Program-made: the position numbers and the translations under genes
Origin: Zopfochytrium polystomum
Lineage: Eukaryota; Chytridiomycota; Chytridiomycetes; Chytridiales; Chytridiaceae
Direction: 5' to 3'
Length of the DNA stretch: 64,000 bases
Assembly: GCA_025765615.1 (NCBI GenBank)
Contig: JAIVFJ010000264.1
Span: forward strand, 20,474-84,473
Shown here: piece by piece, positions 32,752-42,866 of the stretch
Layout: each line of letters starts with the position of its first letter
Numbering within the stretch: the stretch's first letter is position 1
The notes under the pieces: model-generated
The model's input: only the letters and a program-made list of their open reading frames with translations
Told to the model about the DNA's origin: nothing
The model's database searches: none

Positions 32752-33736
32752 TCATGAAGCGCTGTCTTGCTTTCGTTTTCTTCTCTTTATTGTTTCGTTC
32801 GCTTTGATCTTTGAGGAGTAAATTTCACATTAGAGGGGCACCATGTACCCAAACAATCGGTTCGGTAGACTCAATAAAATGTCTATCCAATTTAGTATCA
32901 GAGCATTGCACCGCCGAGACTGGGAAAATCTTGCTCATAATCATCAAGAATAGCTTTGCGAAGCTTGTCTTGTCTCTTTCCATCGTGCCTAACCCTCGCA
33001 CTGTATGTACTTCCTACTGCTTCAGTCTTAACGGGAGGCAGACAAAAGGGTGGTGATGCAATAGCCACAGTAAAAACCGTTGAATGGAGAAAAAGAACTT
33101 TCTACGGAAAGGATCTCCTGGAAGACGCAGCAAACTAAGTCGATGGGGCCAGGACAGAGCGGAAAAGCACACACCCTCGAATTCGGAGAATTCCTCGCGC
33201 GAGCGATTGGTGCTGACCACGGTGACGCAACACATAAAGAAACGAAAAACCTGGAAACCAAACAAACAACAAACAACGGCCGGATAAATCAGCCGCTGAG
33301 ATGAAGCGACGAAAATCAACGATGGCCCAAGAGGGGTCGGACTGAGCGCGAGACAGATAGGTGCAAAAGTTCATGCAAAAAGTACTGGGCTGGAGAGACA
33401 CTGCCGACTTGGGGAGGGAAAGACAGCCCCCGTTTGCCGCAAATCTGTCGCAAAAGAGAAAAATGAAAAGCAAAAAAAAAAAATTGAGAAGCTCGTGTGA
33501 CAGCGAAGGAAGGGCGAAAAGTCATCGCAGCACACAACGCATATTCTGCATGCGCGGTGCGCGCGTGCATTGTGAAAGAGGCGGCGGCGGCGCTCTGTCC
33601 GTCTGGGCTTCCAGCCGTTTTGGGCGGGGTCTGTCTTGCCCCCAGAGGTTTTTTCACCGAAAAAGAAGTAAGAGAAACCAAAGAGTCGGCGGTGACCCAA
33701 CGCCTTTCCCTCGACCTACTTCTGGCAAATCCAGCA
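32752..33736. other. Intergenic, no gene seen
   Basis: About 1 kb of moderately AT-rich DNA with a 10-nt A run at 33473-33482. Frames on both strands have no recognisable domain. Confidence 0.5.
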
Positions 33737-33744
33737 TATAAAAA
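33737..33744 (+). promoter_or_regulatory. TATA box
   Basis: TATAAAAA, 70 bp upstream of the ATG at 33807. Confidence 0.6.
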
Positions 33745-33806
33745 GGCACCCGCTCGACCGTCACACCCCCTTCATTACAACAACAACTCCCTCTCTCCCA
33801 ACAATC

Positions 33807-34280
33807 ATGCACCTCTCCAACCTCTTCACCCTCCTCCTTTCCTCCACCGCCGCGCTCCTCGCCGCGGCCGCCCCAACCGAGCCGTCGACCGTCGACCTCG
33901 GCAACGGCGCGTCCGTGACTCTCAACCAGCTCAAAGACATCATGCGCGACCCCTTCGCCGTCACCCTCTCCGACTCGCCGTACACGGTCACCGCGACCGA
34001 CGGCACCACCTACAACCTGACCCCGTCCCTCGTCGAGACGGTCCTGGCCGGTAACGCGACGCAAGAGCAACTCCTCACTGGCGGAAAGCTGTCGCGCCGC
34101 GGCGGAGGTTGCACCAACATCGACTGCTTCTGCCAGTGCGAGTGCAACTGCACCGTCGACCGCCCCGCCATCTGCACCGGCGTCGGAGTCGCTGGGTGCG
34201 CGCAGAGCGCTCACCCGTGCATCACCTGCGACAGCCCCAGCAACAACCCGGCGTGCCACAAGTGCTACTACGGCAACTGA
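33807..34280 (+). CDS. Secreted prepropeptide with Cys-rich mature domain
   Basis: Single exon, 157 aa. Signal peptide MHLSNLFTLLLSSTAALLAA, then a cysteine-free region of about 75 residues (GASVTLNQLKDIM; ATDGTTYNLTPSLVETVL), then the dibasic site LSRR. The last 57 residues hold 12 Cys, with a dense IDCFCQCECNC cluster. This is the layout of a Kex2-processed peptide: signal, pro-region, mature disulfide-rich peptide. Processing is inference. No family recognised. Preceded by a TATA box. Confidence 0.75.
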   Translation: MHLSNLFTLLLSSTAALLAAAAPTEPSTVDLGNGASVTLNQLKDIMRDPFAVTLSDSPYTVTATDGTTYNLTPSLVETVLAGNATQEQLLTGGKLSRRGGGCTNIDCFCQCECNCTVDRPAICTGVGVAGCAQSAHPCITCDSPSNNPACHKCYYGN

Positions 34281-34496
34281 GAGAGTGTGGGCCTTTTCAT
34301 TGTATTGGGGATTGCCGAATTGACAGTTTTTGGCAAGGCCGTTGCTTTTTCTGTTCTTTTCTAGCCGATGTAATCTGTCACCCATACTGCGTACCATTTT
34401 TCTTCTCTTGAGATCCTGTCAGGAATATAAACATGCGAATTGGCGCCCTTGCTCTTTAGCTGGCTGGGACAGGAACGTCAGAGTGTCTCACTTGAT

Positions 34497-35039
34497 TTAC
34501 GTCCGCGGCTCCTCAGACGATGCAAAGTGGTCGCGCCACCACTGCTTAACCGCGTCCGATCGGGTCGAAAACCCCTCGCCCTGAAGGACCTCCTCAAAGG
34601 CGTCGCGCCTATTCTTGAAGCGGTTCAGCCACTCTTTGAATAAGCCGGACTTCTCCCACCACTCGAGAACTGTCTCATTCGATGCATCTTGGAAACTGAA
34701 AGTTGCCCAGTCTAATTGCAGCCCGCTGTCTCTCCACCACTGCAAGGTCTTGATATGGCCAGAATCGGCTGCGCCACTGACGGCAAAACTGGTATACTTG
34801 AGGTCGTATCCGCTGTCCTTCCACCACTGGAGGATGTGCGCCTGACCGCGTTCGCTTGCAAGGTCCATCGCGACGGATCTGTAGCGGAGCTCGAGCCCAC
34901 TGTCCTTCCACCATTGCAGCACGTCAATAGATCCCATTAGCGATGTGCAGGTCGTTGGTTCGGAATCGTACTTGTTGAGATTCGACCCACGGGGTACACT
35001 ACGCCCGTTACTGATGATCCCTTTGAGAACTCCATCCAA
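34497..35039 (-). pseudogene. C-terminal part of a split ankyrin-like LQWW gene
   Basis: Open frame of 180 residues with four repeats of the IDVLQWWKDSGLEL type and a C-terminal end (KQWWRDHFASSEEPRT). The first 20 residues are not repeat-like and no head domain is present. It appears to be the far half of the gene whose head is at 36471-36971. Confidence 0.65.
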
Positions 35040-35278
35040 TCACATTGGATGGGGTGTTTGAAGGGCTCAGTAGATTCAATACTTGAATGGGGCGCTTGGA
35101 AGGGCTAATCTGTTCTCAATAAAAAGAGATAGGCAAAGGCGGCTGTTGTTCTAGCTTTGTTCATCCTACCGGTAGGAACAATGCAATTAGAACATGCACA
35201 AAAATGCTCAAACTACGCACTCTGCACATGTAACACAGCACAGCAAGCATGCAGAAGCAGTGTACCACTGCCCAATGC

Positions 35279-35412
35279 TCCGGAATTCCGCTCTCTGCAT
35301 CGGAATTTCGCTCTCTGCACCGAAATTCCGCACTCTGCATCGGAATTCCGCTTCCTGATCTGGAATTCCTCTCTCTGCACCGGAATTCCGCTTCCTGATC
35401 TGGAATTCCAGC
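35279..35412. repeat. Tandem repeat with GGAATTCC core
   Basis: Six or seven copies of a unit near 21 bp carrying GGAATTCCGC(T) and CTCTGCA or CTGATCT, inside the insert that splits the ankyrin-like gene. Confidence 0.75.
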
Positions 35413-35654
35413 TTTCCTGCTGTGCTGTGCAATCTGAGCAATGCAACAGGCATTTAGGAATCAGGGATTGCACCAATCACTGCATTTCTAAAAGTGAGAT
35501 AAAAACTGAGCTCACCAGAGATTGCACCAATCATTGGATTTCTAAAAACAAGGAAAAAAGCGGCTTGTTTCCCAAACAAGCTTCCTGATTTGGAAACAAC
35601 CAAACCAATTTACAAGCAACTGTTTCTCAAACAAGCTGTAAATTGGTTCCTGGT

Positions 35655-36140
35655 GGTACTCAGCCCAGACAAAGTGCTCAGCCCAAGGTGGTACTCAGCC
35701 CTGGCTGGTACTTAGCCCAGGGTGTTATGAATCACCCTCTGGAAACCTCTGGAACCTTCTAGAACATTCCTTCATGGAACCTTGTGGAACCTTCTGGAAC
35801 CTTCTTTGCTTTCCTGACTTGTCTTGTTGTCATTGGTATCATTGGTATCATTGTATTACTAATTGCTCTTTCTGGAACCTTCTTTGAGTCTTGACAAGGA
35901 AGACTCTCAAAAGGTATAAAAGGGGGATGGGGGACCTGTCCCATCCCTCAAGTGAATTATTGTTTCCAATACAATCATCACTCCTCTCAGTTCCTTGTCT
36001 GCCTTGTCCTGTCCTGCCCTGTTCCTGACACAGGGTGGTGCACAGCCCTGGCTGGTATTCAGCCCTGAGTGATGCCCAGCACTGGGTGGTACTCAGCCCT
36101 GAATGGGTACTTAGCCCAGGCTGGGGATTGGTGCTCAGCC
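35655..36140. repeat. Minisatellite with TGGTACTCAGCCC units, interrupted by an LTR
   Basis: Units such as TGGTACTCAGCCCTGGC and TGGTACTTAGCCCAGG occur at 35655-35722 and again at 36031-36140. The solo LTR sits between them. Confidence 0.7.
35723..36030 (+). mobile_element. Solo LTR, 308 bp, with CAGGG target-site duplication
   Basis: Begins TGTTATG and ends CCTGACA (TG...CA ends). The five bases before it (35718-35722) and after it (36031-36035) are both CAGGG. It carries a heat-shock-element-like TTCTAGAACATTC, several GGAACCTTC repeats and a TATAAAAG box near 35915, then a pyrimidine-rich leader: the features of an LTR promoter. No internal coding region remains. Confidence 0.82.
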
Positions 36141-36470
36141 TGTTTTATCTCATTTCTGTGGCCTGCTCTGTGCAGCCCACTGCTCCCTCTGTTTTCTGAT
36201 GGCTCCAACCTGCAGGAGTATAAAAGCAGCAACCTCTCACAGAGATCAAAAAAGGAATCCAACCCCCTCCTTGCTGCTTTGACAGAATCCAGTGCAAAAC
36301 AAGCCAATCTCTCTTCCTCCATTTGCTCTCTCTTCCAGCTCTGCCCACTCACTCCTCTCTCCTCTTTCCATCCTCTCACTCCTTTCCCTTTTCCATCATC
36401 ACTGCTCTCTCTCTCTCTCTCTCTTCATCCCTACACACACCAAGTCCCTCCAGTCCTGGGTGGGATTTCA

Positions 36471-36971
36471 TCAGTACTCGAGCGGCAGCCCGCTATCCTT
36501 CCACCACTGCAGGACATCGATGCGTCCACATTCAGATGCTACCTCCAGAGCGTACTCGTCGTACTTGAGCGGAAGACCACTGTCTTTCCACCACTGCAGC
36601 ACATCTACGAGTCCACGACGGCTGGCATCGTTGAGCGCGAACGTCGTGTACCCGAGTTCCAACCCGCTGTCCTTCCACCACTGCAGAGTCTCTACCGAGC
36701 GCACAAAGTCCAGCGATTCTTCATCCTTGCAGATCAACGTAAGGAGACGCGTGCGGGGGATGTGTTGGCGAATGGATTTGAGGGCGGAGGCTGAGCGGAA
36801 CGAACAGAGGAAGTTCAGCCGGAGCAGGGACTCGGCTTGGATCCGCCGAAGGCGAAAGAGGGTCGCGAAGGTGAAGTGATCGCACGGGACCTGGATGTAT
36901 GTGCAGATTTCGATCGCGATCACGGAGGGAAGTAGAGGCTCTGGTAGTAGTGACTTCGCCTCGTCTGTCAT
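36471..36971 (-). pseudogene. N-terminal part of a split ankyrin-like LQWW gene
   Basis: ATG at 36971 opens an F-box-like head (LPSVIAIEICTYIQVPCDHF) like that of the 19883 gene, then repeats such as VDVLQWWKDSGLPLKYDEYA. The frame ends right after LEY at a TGA formed by the insert junction (36471). A TATA box at 36219-36225 and a C/T-rich leader lie in the insert on the other strand. Confidence 0.65.
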
Positions 36972-37269
36972 TGCTGAGAAAATGGCATTAAAAAATCGCG
37001 TTTGCTCAGGTTTTATCAGCCCTTCCCGATGAGAGGTGGGAATTCTCGCCGGCCGTACACCCTCCACTGCGCCCGGGCTCGAACCAGGCGTAAGCAACAA
37101 GGGGATCAGAACAGAGAAGGTTGAACCGGAGGGACAAGGGAGAACGGGAAGTGAAAAGGCGGGAAACGGACTTCCCAACAAGGCCTCTCACGCGCATGGT
37201 GGGTGCCGAGGTGGATGGCGAATCAGCCCTAGGCTTCGCAGAGAAAGGAAGAGCGCTACTGCCTTCCTT

Positions 37270-37410
37270 CTCTGTTTTGCCTGCAACTGCGAGCCTGCAC
37301 GGCCAATTTGGTGTATGGCAGCTTCAGCCCGCTCTCTTTCCACCACCAGGTCCGCGCAGTTTAGCGGCTCGTCGTCCTCGTAGATCAGGGAATAAAGGTG
37401 CTCCTGAAGA
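37270..37410 (-). pseudogene. Ankyrin-like LQWW repeat fragment
   Basis: Frame pieces HLYSLIYEDDEPLNCADLV and, one frame over, WWKESGLKLPYTKLAVQARS match one repeat of the neighbouring gene with a frameshift between them. Confidence 0.45.
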
Positions 37411-37556
37411 GGATTGTGGGGAGGAGGCGTTTGATTGAGGCGGATTCGAACAAGCACACCCAATTTATTTTCAGAAATGCCAACCACAAAGTACACACAG
37501 ACCGTTGTCCCTACAGACAGTCTTTAGGGTAGCGCCGCATTGTCTTTTCGGAGTCC

Positions 37557-38362
37557 TTATTTCTTCTTTCCAGTCCCACCGCGACCGCTGGCCGGCGCTG
37601 ACTTCGTCTGGGCTGGAACCTGCTTTGGAGACGCCGACTGTTTGCCTGTCGGCTGTTTACGCGCACCGCCGCTTCCGCCGGTCGCTTTAGCTGTCTTCCC
37701 GCAGCCATTTCCGGCCCGACGATAGAGTGTCTTGTGCATTTACAACGATTTTTTGTTAGCGAAGAAGAAGATTGTATAGTTTCGCAGCCATGGGGATGGT
37801 GAGTTTTTGTGGGGGTGGAAACATGCGACGAGCACTTCGCCGAGGAGTGCGTTCGGGGAGAAGAAGGGGGGGGGGGGGGGGGGGGGGGGGGGAATGCTAC
37901 CCTTACCGATCCGTCTCGCCTAATCAGCTGGCAGGCGCTGGCGGGAATGTGATTCTGGACGAGCACCTCCTTGTTCATGGAGGCCCACGACCTTTCTGCG
38001 CCGGTGCTCCCAGCGGTATGCTTGACCATGTCGACGTGGCCGCCGTCGTGGAAGCCGGGGATCTTGTTTGGATCGATTTTGAGCACGCCGGCCTTGTCGC
38101 CGTCCTTGTCGATCTGTAGGGCGCGCTTCTTGTCCCTGGTTGTGGAGATGTACTGCGAATCGGTCCAGCCGTAGGTGTGGTCTGACGGGGAGCGTTCAGT
38201 GGAACGGGGCTTTTGGGCGTTGAGGCCGTTTTCGCGCCACGTCCCTGCTTCTCTGGAGTTCATGACCCGGTTGAGGGTGCCTGCTGCAGCGGCGGGATGG
38301 AAAGGGAGGACGAAGGCGCCGACGCATGCTGTGAATAGCAGACGGCGCGCGCAACAGTGCAC
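37557..38362 (-). pseudogene. Secreted ADP-ribosyltransferase-like protein 2, start codon lost
   Basis: Exons 38362-37907 and 37730-37557 mirror paralogue 3, with the same phase-0 intron after DGS and exon 2 starting TLYRRAGNGCGK and ending GTGKKK. The codon that aligns with the ATG of paralogue 3 is GTG (38362), with no other ATG before the signal-peptide-like segment; the next in-frame ATG lies inside the head (VMNSREAG). In the head the first motif is LNR rather than LYR; YISTT and NKEVLV remain. The intron contains a 28-nt G/C run. Likely not translated as a secreted protein, unless a non-AUG or upstream exon start exists. Confidence 0.6.
37865..37892. repeat. Poly(G) tract, 28 nt
   Basis: Uninterrupted G on the + strand, lying in the intron of ART-like gene 2 close to its donor. 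Confidence 0.85.
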
Positions 38363-38686
38363 GTAGATAATTTTCGCACAAGCCAGAACCCAATGACGCT
38401 CTGGTCCTGCATGTGCCAGGGCTGAGCCACAGCAATCTTATGATACGCTGAGAGACAAAGGAAACAGAAGGGCCAATTGGAGGATCAAAAATGGCAGGGC
38501 GAGTGAGTAAATATTTAAACGTGGCAGAGGACAGCGGGCGCCAGAGGGCGCAGTGAAGGCTTAGGGTTCGGCGTAGCGAGGAACGCAAGTTGTAGTCTCT
38601 ATCTCCGAGGCGGAAGGCCCAGTGTGCTGCAATAACATCCGGCGACAAAAGCCGAACTCGGAGAATGCAAACAGAACGCAATGCAC

Positions 38687-39412
38687 TCATTTCTTCTTCC
38701 CAGTCCCTCCGCGCCCACTGGCCGGCACTGACTTCTTCTGGGCTGGGACCTGCTTAGGGGCCACCGACTGTTTGCCCGTCGACTGTTTACCCCCACCGCC
38801 GCCTCCGCCTGTCGTTTTAGCGGTCTTCCCGCAGCCATTTCCGGCCCGACGATAGAGAGTCTTGTCCATTTTGCAAGGTTAAACAATGAAAGTTTTGCTT
38901 CGTCAGCACCATGTAGACGGTGAGTCCTTTCGGGAGAAGGGGAAGAATGCTACCCTTACCGATCCGTCTCGCCTGATCAGCTTGCACGCATCGGCGGGAA
39001 TGTGGTTCTTGACGAGCACCTCCGAGTTCCATGTAGCGGCCACCCTAATCAGACCACTTGACCCCTCGGTGTGCTTGACCATGTCGACGTGGCCGCCGTT
39101 GTGGTAGCCGGGGATCTTGTTCGGGTCGATCTTGAGCACGCCGGCCTTGTCGCCGTTCCTGTCGATTTGCTTGGCGCGGCTCTTGTCTCTGGTTGTGGAG
39201 ATGTACTGGGAGTCAGTCCAGCCTTCGGTGTGGTCTGTCGGGGAGCGCTCGGTGGATCCCGGCTTTTGGGCATGGAGGCCGCTCTGGCGCCACGTCGCTG
39301 CTTCTCTGGAGTTCATGGCCCGGTAAAGGGAGCCTGCTGCAGCGGCGGGATGGTAATGGAGGAGGAATGCACTGAAGCATGCCGCCAAAAGCAGAGGGAT
39401 TGGGAAGTGCAT
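38687..39412 (-). CDS. Secreted ADP-ribosyltransferase-like protein 3 with short Gly/Lys tail
   Basis: Exon 1 (39412-38960) gives a signal peptide (MHFPIPLLLAACFSAFLL) and the head: LYRAMNS, DHTEGWTDSQYISTT and NSEVLVKNHIPADAC, the last with NSE in place of NKE. The phase-0 intron follows DGS. Exon 2 (38860-38687) encodes TLYRRAGNGCGK and a 58-residue tail ending GTGKKK. Total 208 aa, so the tail is 15 times shorter than in paralogue 1. Assignment to the ART superfamily rests on motif order only. Intact by eye. Confidence 0.7.
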
Positions 39413-40178
39413 TGACCAACGAGGGAAAGGGTGGGGCGGGGGAAGGTGATGTCGAAGTCAAATAAGTTTGATTCCGTGCGGTGGGGCAACAGGGAACTGG
39501 CGGCTGAGTACACGCCTTGCAGCATTTTGGCGCCCGAACGTTTCCGGCAATTGCGAAGTTACGCGATCAGCCATTTTTGGCAGAAACAAGACAAAAGAAC
39601 CACTAATGCCGAACGGATCCGGCTGGACCGACCCGCCGAAGAGAATCAAAGGCCATAAGTGTGACGGCGGACCTTACGTCTCCCCTTTACTTCCGATTGA
39701 AGTCCATCTCTTCCCACGCAACCCCCAGTCTTCAGTCCACCGCTGCGCCCGCCCATCGTCTCCAGTGCACCCCCTTCCTCTGCTCCGGCAACGTCTCAAG
39801 CTGCCTCAAAGAGTCCAAGCGCGCTGTGGACGAGCGACGCAGCGAGCAAAGTGGCAGGCGTTTCTTTTTGACCGAAGCCTTTTGTTACGGGCCGCCAAGA
39901 GAGGAAGGCTCAGGTCAACCGATTGCAAATTCGTTCGACGAAATTTTCGTGGGTGGGTACTGGCGCAACGGACCAGAAAATGGTGTGGGCGGATAGTAAA
40001 GCCAGTACCCAATAATCTGCGGCAGCCCGTGCCGACACTCCTCGGCCCTGCTGGCTGGGTTCGGGTTGTGGGCTGAGCCAGCTTTGTTGCACAAAGAGAC
40101 ACCACCAATAAAGGGCTGAGACAAAAGGAGCACAAGTGGGGTTCACATAACCAATCGCAGTGAGGAGGGCGACAAGCC
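39413..40178. other. Intergenic, no gene seen
   Basis: Upstream flank of ART-like gene 3 and of the gene at 40179. Open frames lack recognisable domains. Confidence 0.5.
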
Positions 40179-40836
40179 ATGGGCAAACGCGGAGCTGCCA
40201 ACCGTCATGACCGTCCCGCCGCCTCTACACTGGCCTGGTCGGCGCGTCGACTACTCCTCCGCTTGGCGGTGGCCGCCGCCTGCTGCATCTTTTGCCTCTC
40301 TTCCCCATTCGATAGCACGTCCCTCGGCGCTCCCGCTCAGGGCCTCTTCGTCTCAGCCGCCCCGCTGCCACCGCCCTTAGACGTCGCCGCCAACAACAAC
40401 AACCCTCGGAATGCCAGTGAGTCTCGTTTGCCTTCTCTCCCCCCACCCCCCGCACCTCGACGCTCATTCGCATTGCATCTACACAAACCCCCCGTCCTTC
40501 AGTCTTCCGCCGGGCCGGCCCGTCGTCTCAAAAGAACGGCGCAGGAAAGAAAACTGTTACCTTTGCAACACCGGAAAGCAAGACTCACGAGTACACCCTG
40601 CCAGACGGCGAGCTCGCTTCTCGTCGCGAGCGCATGCAGAAAATCAGGGACAAGAAACCCGAGGCGCGGAAGGACGTGGCAAAGGATAGCGAGCGCAAGT
40701 GGAGAACGGGTGTGGTGAAGGCGGTCCTTGGCGGCGAGAAGTACCACTCGTATGTGTCGCCCGAGGCGGCGAAGCACACAAAGGTGAAGCTGTACAAGCC
40801 GAAGAAGCAGGAGGAGCCCGCGTATTATGGAGGCCC

Positions 40837-40840
<4 letters not shown>
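40179..40840 (+). CDS. Signal-anchored basic protein of unknown function
   Basis: Two exons (40179-40416, 40503-40840) give 191 aa. Near residues 22-43 there is a hydrophobic helix (LLLRLAVAAACCIFCLSSPF) after a basic start, so a signal anchor or long signal peptide. The remainder is charged: KTVTFATPESKTHEYTLPD, then a Lys/Arg-rich segment (RMQKIRDKKPEARKDVAKDS) and a C-terminus EEPAYYGGP. I do not recognise it. The intron joins in phase 1 and removes a stop-containing stretch. Confidence 0.55.

Positions 40841-40872
<32 letters not shown>
40841..40872. repeat. (AG)n microsatellite
   Basis: Starts right after the stop codon of the 40179 gene. Confidence 0.9.
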
Positions 40873-40873
<1 letters not shown>

Positions 40874-41161
40874 AGTGTCAGGCGGAGAATACATTACATT
40901 TTAATTCACATGAAAGAAATCGTAAAAGCGGTCGGATTTCGGCGAGAGAGACACAAAGACAAAGCCGACTTGCCGCGCTTCAGACAGGCCGAGAAACCTC
41001 GGGAAATGGCGCGTGTGCCAATTCAACCGGCGCACATTATTCACATAAAATATCAACGCTGTCATCTCGCAGCGTTTCTTGCCGCGCTCTTCACCCCACC
41101 ACCGCCGCCGTGGGGCCGTGCGGGTCCCAAGCCGAGTTTCGCTCGAAAGACATCTCGGCAT

Positions 41162-41378
41162 ATGGCGGCCGATCACGAAGCAGCAGAGACCGTTCTCCCC
41201 ATCGAGCCGAGCGGGTGGGTCTCTTGCTCTGCTGGCTGGACAGGAGGGTAGCCAGACGCGGGTCGACCCCGATGCGATCGCTTCTCTCCTCAACTTCAAA
41301 GGAGTGAAGCCGCCGGCCGACTTCGAGTGGACACAGTGGGAGGAGGACGAGGAGGTGGAGGAAGGTGCACTGCAGTAG
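41162..41378 (+). CDS. Possible small acidic protein, 59 aa
   Basis: ATG at 41162; exons 41162-41214 and 41252-41378 join in frame only if a 37-nt GT-AG intron is removed. The product ends in an acidic stretch (WTQWEEDEEVEEGALQ). No family recognised. The very short intron makes this tentative. Confidence 0.3.
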
Positions 41379-41448
41379 CATCAAGAGGAGAACGGTGAAG
41401 GCGAGCACGTCTGGCGCTTCCTGGGTTTGGCTGCCGGAAAAATGGCTT

Positions 41449-41545
41449 TAAAAAATGGCTTGAACCAGCTGTAAAAGTGATTTACTCAGACCCCCCATCA
41501 TCACGTGTCCCAGCACACTCCTTATCGGACAGAAAGGTCTTAGAC
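41449..41545. repeat. Dispersed repeat copy (pair with 45113-45190)
   Basis: Shares TTGAACCAGCTGTAAAAGTG, TTTACTCAGACC and CACTCCTTATCGGACAGA with 45113-45190. Confidence 0.65.
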
Positions 41546-42002
41546 GGGGGAGAAACAAACGGTACCTGCACGCGTTGCGTCCACTTCGTCTTTGCCAATC
41601 TTTGTAGTGGGCAACGCTTCCTTGTAAATCACGTCGTTCGACCCGCGCTTTGCTTTGTATACAGTCGAAACCGTGCCCGTTTGTCGCCGAGCTTGCCAGT
41701 CAGTGGAAGGGATTTAGCTTTTTCCCCCTTTCCCTGGAGAGAATGGCACACCGCCCACCGTTTCAGCGGTACCAGACTGTTGATCCCGACAAAGACAAGC
41801 GGAAAGGGAATGAGTTGTGAAACGGAGAGATTGAGAAAAGAATCCCGTTTAACCTTTGATGGCGCACCGCTGCTTCTTCCTTCTCCCCCCGAGGCGAGCG
41901 CGAACGGCAGGACGGTCTGGAAAAGGACATAGATGGCTGCCACAAGAAACAGGATGCGAGCGATGATCGGTGGCGGCGGGGGGGGGCCGTGGGCGGAGGC
42001 AT
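41545..42002 (-). pseudogene. Broken copy of the secreted kinase-like gene (5' part)
   Basis: Matches 49285-49830: the signal-anchor segment IIARILFLVAAIYVLFQT, SGGEGRSSGAPSKV and parts of exons 2 and 3. The exon 3 region is shifted out of frame and the catalytic half is absent. It ends at a repeat junction near 41545. Confidence 0.65.
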
Positions 42003-42424
42003 TTTCGTTGTTTTCCGTGGGCGCGCAGCCTATGTGCGTCTCACCACAACTCTTGTTTCGTTCCATTCGATTTTTTAGCCGGTGACCCACACAGCTCGGA
42101 CTTGACCAAACAACCCCCAAAGGGAGGAGTCAGTCTTCTTGAGCGGAACTCTTGCCCACGGTCTTGCAAAAGACAGCTTTCTCTTGCCTTCAGAGCGAGC
42201 ATCTCGTCGTGCCCAGGGTCAAGAACCCCAGCACCACGCATTAACAAGCATTAGAACGACGGACAGAGGGTGGACTGTTAAACATCTTGGCCGCGACAGA
42301 TACGTACTCTATTCTGTTGTTTGCGCTTCAGTCGAGAAAAAAAACCCACGAAGCAACACAAGCGGCCGGAGCTCCCAAACAAACGATCTCGCAATTCACA
42401 CCTCGTCCTCCACAATTTTCCTTT

Positions 42425-42866
42425 TCACAATCCAAAAAGCATGGCAGCAACGGCAGCGACGACAGCCGGAAGCGCAACCTCCTTCGCGCCGCCGTTCGCT
42501 CCGCTCTTTGACGACGTTGACGCCGTCGCGGCGGCGCTCGTGGGCTTTGCCGCCGAGGTAGTAGTAGCAGCCGGGGCAGAAGTGGTAGACGCGGCAGCAT
42601 TGTTAGACGAAGAGTGAGAAGGACGCTGAAAAGCCTTTTTGTTCGCACATTTTTGGAGCGGCGCACGATTTCCTAATTTGGCAAGTGAAATCGGCCCACA
42701 CACGGCTGGTCGTTGGAACCTTCCACAAGCGAAGTTCCCAACTCTCACACCACAAGCAACCCCTTGTGACCTGGGTGGCACCAGCATATCGTGAGTTGAA
42801 ATAATAACGAAACTGTGTTTCGTCCTCGCTTGTCCAAGTGAAGTTGTCGTTGTCTCTGTTTGTCAC
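42425..42866 (-). pseudogene. Possible relic with a GPI-type Ser/Thr tail
   Basis: The end of the frame (SAAATASTSSKSGANGG, then a hydrophobic stretch ALPAVVAAVAAMLFGL) matches the C-terminal tail style of the two cupredoxin-like genes nearby, including the shared ASTSSKSG. No signal peptide or cupredoxin core could be traced upstream. Lies within the block unique to copy A. Confidence 0.4.

Noticed and set aside
35155..35600. CRISPR-like array at the GGAATTCC repeats
   Set aside because: Units are contiguous with no unique spacers, and the DNA is eukaryotic.
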